Shown: piece after piece, positions 60,561 through 64,000 of the stretch
Numbering within the stretch: the stretch's first letter is position 1
Layout: each line of letters begins with the position of its first letter
Source of the DNA: Actinomycetes bacterium
GTDB taxonomy: Bacteria > Actinomycetota > Coriobacteriia > Coriobacteriales > Atopobiaceae
Length of the DNA: 64,000 nt
Direction of reading: 5' to 3'
Assembly (NCBI GenBank): GCA_029546925.1
Contig: JAKPQM010000085.1
Span: forward strand, 1-64,000
Notes under the pieces: model-generated
What the model was told of the DNA's origin: nothing
Seen by the model: the letters and a program-made list of their open reading frames with translations, nothing else
The model's database searches: none
Translations under genes and position numbers: made by a program

Positions 60561-62144
60561 ATGGCGAAACGCGCGATCATCCTTGCGGCGGGGGCGGGCA
60601 AGCGCATGGCCCCCCTCTCCTACGAGCTGCCCAAAGCCCTTTTGACCGTGCGCGGCGAGGTGCTCATCGAGCGGCTCATCCGCCAGCTCCATGAGGCGGG
60701 CGCAGACGATATCGTCCTCGTCGTGGGCTATATGAAGGAGTCGCTCTTCTACCTCGAGGATGCCTTCGGCGCGCGCATCCGCATCAACGCAGACTATGCC
60801 GATACGGGCAGCGCGGCATCCCTGTTCCTCGCACGTGATATGCTTCCCGGTGCCTGGGTGTGCTCGTCCGACCAGTATTTTCCCGAGAATCCCTTCGTGG
60901 ATGCCGAAGACGGCTCGCTCGCCACGCTCATCGAGCGCGAGGGTTCCAAACGTGAGCCTCGGGCCGAGGTCGATGGCGACGGGATGATCCGCGCGCTCTC
61001 AACGCAGATCCCGAGCGGCCTCATCTTCCAAGGCCCCGCCTTCTTCTCGGTAGAGGACGGCGCGGCGTTCGCGGGCATCCTCGAGCGCGAGAGCCATGCG
61101 CCCCTTTTTGCCTCCCTGCTCTGGGACCAGATCTTTGTCCAGCACGCAGACGAGATCAGCATGCGCGCGCGGGTGCTTCCCGAAGATGCCGTGCGAGAGT
61201 TCAAGAGCTTCAACGATCTTGTCGCCTACGACCGCGATTTCGTGGAGAACGTCGATCTTGCCATCTTGGATAACATCTGCGCCACGCTGGCATGCGAGCG
61301 GCGCGATATCACGGATGTCACCCCCATCAAGCAGGGCCTCACCAACCTCTCGTTCCGCTTCGACTGCAAGGGCACGGCGTACGTGTACCGCCATCCCGGT
61401 GCGGGGACCGATGAGATCATCAACCGCGCCGCCGAGGCGCATGCCCTGCATATCGCTCGCGAGCTGGGGCTCGACGAGACCTTCGTGTACGAGGACCCCG
61501 ATGAGGGATGGAAGCTCTCGCGCTTCATCGATGGCTGCGAGCCGTTCGACTACGGCAAGCGCGATCACGTGAAGCGCGCGCTCTCGCTTGCGCGGCGCCT
61601 GCACGAGAGCGGGGAGATCTCTCCCTGGTCGTTCGACTACCGAGCCGAGGCCGAGAAGATCGCCGGCATCCTGCGCGCCATGCACTATCCGCTCCCCCGC
61701 GATTTCTCCGAGCTCGCGAAGCGGATGGGAAGGCTCGCGGATCACCTTGCCGCCGATGGGGGAGAGCCGGTGCTCTGCCACAATGACTTCTACGGCCCCA
61801 ACCTGCTCGTGCACGGCGATGATATGTGGCTCATCGACTGGGAATACTCCGCCATGGGCGATTACGCGTGCGATCTCGGCAACTTCGTCGCGCAGGGTTC
61901 CAACTACCCGCCCGATGAGACCCTCGAGGTCATCGACCTCTACTATGGGCGGAAGGCTACCGCCGCCGAGCAGCGCCACTGCCTCGCGGCGGTTGCGCTC
62001 GTGGGCTGGTACTGGTATGTATGGGCGATCTACAAGGGGGCGAAGGGCAGCCCGGTGGGCGAGTGGCTCTACGTCTGGTACCGCGCCGCGCAAACCTACT
62101 GCGATGCCGCCATGCCCCTGTACGAGGAGGATATGCATGGGTGA
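60561..62144 (+). CDS. Bifunctional phosphocholine cytidylyltransferase / choline kinase (LicC-LicA fusion)
   Basis: A 527-residue fusion. Residues 1-235 are a LicC-type nucleotidyltransferase (IILAAGAGKRMAPLSYELPK, NADYADTGSAASLFLAR). Residues about 240-527 are a choline/ethanolamine kinase-type fold (LTNLSFRFDCKGTAYVYRHPG, catalytic LCHNDFYGPNLLV, metal LIDWEYSAMGDYACDLG). Together they would phosphorylate choline and activate it as CDP-choline for transfer to a teichoic acid or other surface glycan. The start is directly after the amidohydrolase stop. No choline transporter is seen in the window. Confidence 0.88.
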   Translation: MAKRAIILAAGAGKRMAPLSYELPKALLTVRGEVLIERLIRQLHEAGADDIVLVVGYMKESLFYLEDAFGARIRINADYADTGSAASLFLARDMLPGAWVCSSDQYFPENPFVDAEDGSLATLIEREGSKREPRAEVDGDGMIRALSTQIPSGLIFQGPAFFSVEDGAAFAGILERESHAPLFASLLWDQIFVQHADEISMRARVLPEDAVREFKSFNDLVAYDRDFVENVDLAILDNICATLACERRDITDVTPIKQGLTNLSFRFDCKGTAYVYRHPGAGTDEIINRAAEAHALHIARELGLDETFVYEDPDEGWKLSRFIDGCEPFDYGKRDHVKRALSLARRLHESGEISPWSFDYRAEAEKIAGILRAMHYPLPRDFSELAKRMGRLADHLAADGGEPVLCHNDFYGPNLLVHGDDMWLIDWEYSAMGDYACDLGNFVAQGSNYPPDETLEVIDLYYGRKATAAEQRHCLAAVALVGWYWYVWAIYKGAKGSPVGEWLYVWYRAAQTYCDAAMPLYEEDMHG

Positions 62145-62931
62145 GCTGACGCGCGCGGAATTCGACCGCTTGGCTGCGCGGGTGCATGAGGGTGCCGCTA
62201 CCGCCGAAGAGCTCGATCTTCTCGAGCCGTATCGCGCGAGGCGCGCCGTCATGCTCGCATCAGGCTTCGGTGCGCGGATGATGCCCGTCACGAAGGCCTG
62301 CCCCAAGCCGCTGGTGAGGATCCACGGCGTGCGCATCATCGATTCGCTCCTCGACGCTCTTGTCGACGCTGGCATCGAGGAGATCTATCTCGTGCGCGGC
62401 TACCTTGCCGAGCGTTTCGACGAGCTGCTCGGGAAGTATCCTTCGCTCCGCTTCATCGACAACCCCGACTATGCCTCGACGAACAACATCTCGTCGGCCG
62501 TGCTCGCTGCGGCCCATTTCGAGAACGCCTACGTATTCGAGTCCGACCTCTTCCTCAAAAACCCCGCGCTCATCACGCGCTACCAGTACCAGTCGAACTA
62601 TCTGGGAGTTCCCGTGGAGCATACCGACGACTGGTGTTTTACGACCGAGGGCGGCGTCATCCGCGATCTCAAGAAGGGCGGGGACTGCTGCCATCATATG
62701 TACGGGATCTCCTACTGGAGCGCCGAGGACGGCCGCCGGCTCGCCGATGATCTGCCCCGCGCGTTCGAAGACGGGCCGACCAAGCAGCGCTTCTGGGACG
62801 ACGTGCCCTGCGTCATATGCCGCGAGAACTACGAGGTCGTCATCCGTGCGTGCAGCTTCGACGACATCGATGAGATCGATTCCTTCGAGGAGCTGTGCGC
62901 AATCGACGAGAGCTATAGGGGCTGGGAATAG
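62137..62931 (+). CDS. LicC-type phosphocholine cytidylyltransferase-like protein
   Basis: A 264-residue nucleotidyltransferase with a 30-residue N-terminal extension before the nucleotide loop (AVMLASGFGARMMPVTK; PKPLVRIHGVRIIDSLLDAL; ASTNNISSAVLAA; VFESDLFLKNP). It is the third LicC-type domain in the cluster. It overlaps the LicC-LicA gene by eight bases, and GGAGG precedes the ATG at 62137. Three cytidylyltransferase domains suggest at least two different CDP-activated decorations, or one paralogue with a changed substrate. Last gene of the cluster. Confidence 0.85.
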   Translation: MGELTRAEFDRLAARVHEGAATAEELDLLEPYRARRAVMLASGFGARMMPVTKACPKPLVRIHGVRIIDSLLDALVDAGIEEIYLVRGYLAERFDELLGKYPSLRFIDNPDYASTNNISSAVLAAAHFENAYVFESDLFLKNPALITRYQYQSNYLGVPVEHTDDWCFTTEGGVIRDLKKGGDCCHHMYGISYWSAEDGRRLADDLPRAFEDGPTKQRFWDDVPCVICRENYEVVIRACSFDDIDEIDSFEELCAIDESYRGWE

Positions 62932-62999
62932 GGTTCCGTTTCGGCCGAGGTGCCTTCCGGTGGCCCGGCCTGCGAGACGCAGGCCCTTGGCGACTGTTC

Positions 63000-63083
63000 G
63001 GTTGCACGCTGGCGGTTGCACGCTGGGGACGGTCCTCCCTGTGCATTAAAATGCACAGGGAGGACCGTCCCCAGCGTGCAACC
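63000..63083. repeat. Long perfect palindrome, family D
   Basis: Arms 63014-63047 and 63050-63083 are perfect 34-base reverse complements with almost no loop (two A bases). The arm starts GGTTGCACGCTGGGGACGGT and ends TGTGCATT. A direct copy of GGTTGCACGCTGG (63000-63012) precedes it. It lies between two convergent genes. The remainder of 62932-63189 shows no gene. Confidence 0.9.
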
Positions 63084-63189
63084 GAACCACCCCGGCTCGG
63101 GCTTCTCGGCCGGCGCTCCGTTTCGCGCGGCGCCATCGGACCACCCGCAGGGCAGGTGGTCCGACCGATCAAGGTGCGTGCCTATGGAG

Positions 63190-63873
63190 CTAGGGAAGCT
63201 GGTAACCGCAAACCCCGCAGAACTTGGAGCCGGGTGCGACGGCCGCGCCGCACGCGGGGCACGCAATAGGCTGCTGCGGCGCAGGCTGGACGGCAGCAGG
63301 ATCCGGGGTGGGAGCCGGAGCGGGCTGGGGAGCGGGAGCAGCCGCATAGGTCGTATAGGTAACGGGCGCAGCAGGATCCGTCTGGAACGTGTTGGCGGGT
63401 GCGGAGGGGCTCGGGCTGGAGATGCCATCGGCATCGGCCGCCTCCCCGCCGCATACCGTGCGCTTGATCTCGCTCGTGTTGCGGGCGATGATGACGGTAA
63501 GCATGACGAGCTCATAGCCCACGCGCAGGATAAGCTCGAAGACTACCAGCGAGATCGCGCCGGAGATGAGCGCAACGAGGAAGACCCTGATACCGCCGAA
63601 CAGCGAGGCGATGGCACCGGAGACGAAGGCCAGCGCGACGAAGATGGCGAGGAAGAGGTAGAGCACCTTCATGATCTTGTCGATGATCAGCGTGTCGAAA
63701 CGCAGGAAGGGACCCCAGGCGGCCTTGTCTTGCGGCTTGAAGCGCGGGGCGCTTCCGTCGCGTAGGTAGCGTTTGTAGCCCATGACCGTGAGCACGATCG
63801 AGGCGATGAACGAGGCCAGGATGAGCGCTCCGAAGAACGCGCTGCCTTCATAACCGTAACCGTAGTACGACAT
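63190..63873 (-). CDS. DUF4282 membrane protein with C-terminal zinc ribbon
   Basis: A 227-residue protein. Residues about 10-30 and 70-130 hold three hydrophobic segments with the DUF4282 pattern (FLRFDTLIIDKIMKVLYLF, FELILRVGYELVMLTVIIAR, NTSEI). A Pro/Ala-rich low-complexity linker (about 150-200) leads to a zinc ribbon, CPACGAAVAPGSKFCGVCG. The family has no known function. Stand-alone gene convergent with the polymer cluster; AGGAAAG precedes the ATG. Confidence 0.82.
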   Translation of the reverse strand: MSYYGYGYEGSAFFGALILASFIASIVLTVMGYKRYLRDGSAPRFKPQDKAAWGPFLRFDTLIIDKIMKVLYLFLAIFVALAFVSGAIASLFGGIRVFLVALISGAISLVVFELILRVGYELVMLTVIIARNTSEIKRTVCGGEAADADGISSPSPSAPANTFQTDPAAPVTYTTYAAAPAPQPAPAPTPDPAAVQPAPQQPIACPACGAAVAPGSKFCGVCGYQLP

Positions 63874-64000
63874 CTTTCCTCCAAACGATCCAGGATGCGC
63901 GAACGACTATAACGATACCGTAAATGCGGTGGCGCGTCGGCTGGAATAGCGATGTTGCGAGCATCTGATAGCATGGTGGATATGGGGCGGAGATGCCGCG
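63874..64000. other. Right-edge intergenic DNA, no gene assigned
   Basis: Upstream region of the DUF4282 gene. An ATG at 63974 opens a rightward frame to the window edge, too short to judge. No clear promoter or RNA was seen. Confidence 0.3.

Overview
The window is GC-rich, densely coded chromosomal DNA. Gene content points to an anaerobic, Gram-positive, gut-type actinobacterium of the class Coriobacteriia (Collinsella-like); this is an inference from content, not from a marker gene. Supporting traits are an agmatine deiminase energy pathway, glycyl-radical enzymology, membrane-anchored LuxR regulators, a GlgC/GlgD glycogen operon and a choline-decorated teichoic-acid-type cluster. No rRNA, transposase, integrase, phage gene or CRISPR array was seen. 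One tRNA gene, tRNA-Arg(ACG), is present.

Layout. (1) 1-4352: the end of a GyrI-like gene, then a leftward four-gene operon (PLP decarboxylase, acyl carrier protein, MBOAT acyltransferase, SGNH protein) that looks like a Dlt-like acylation system for an exported polymer. (2) 4635-10167: a TIGR04076 protein, an ABC-F ATPase, a hipBA toxin-antitoxin pair and rarA. (3) 10407-19717: agmatine catabolism. AguA makes N-carbamoylputrescine, the putrescine carbamoyltransferase makes putrescine and carbamoyl phosphate, and ArcC makes ATP, helped by an APC antiporter and an NhaC-type antiporter. Two membrane LuxR regulators flank the block. (4) 19913-30823: three MATE exporters, a YtcJ-like amidohydrolase, a DeoR regulator, and a divergent glycyl radical enzyme and activase sharing DeoR-type operator motifs. 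(5) 30986-38429: a complete compact histidine operon from a HisZ-HisG fusion to HisE, with many start/stop overlaps. (6) 38503-40154: a HAD phosphatase, tRNA-Arg and endonuclease III.

(7) 40290-51832: a glycogen operon glgB-glgP-glgC-glgD-glgA and a GH13-GH77 fusion, giving a full synthesis and recycling set. (8) 51975-62931: a cell-surface polymer cluster with a YidC-like/sulfatase-fold fusion, a CDP-glycerol glycerophosphotransferase, a cytidylyltransferase/PLP-enzyme fusion, an opine dehydrogenase, a second YtcJ-like amidohydrolase, a LicC-LicA fusion and a further LicC-type enzyme. Together they suggest a teichoic-acid-like polymer carrying phosphocholine and/or phosphoethanolamine. (9) 63190-63873: a DUF4282 zinc-ribbon membrane protein.

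The intergenic DNA is notable. Several unrelated families of long, often perfect palindromes sit between operons. One family has two copies (11389-11584 and 29022-29217) that differ from each other while each keeps perfectly matched arms. The best candidates for new biology are this palindrome family, the decarboxylase-ACP-MBOAT-SGNH operon, the YidC-sulfatase fusion and the cytidylyltransferase-PLP fusion.
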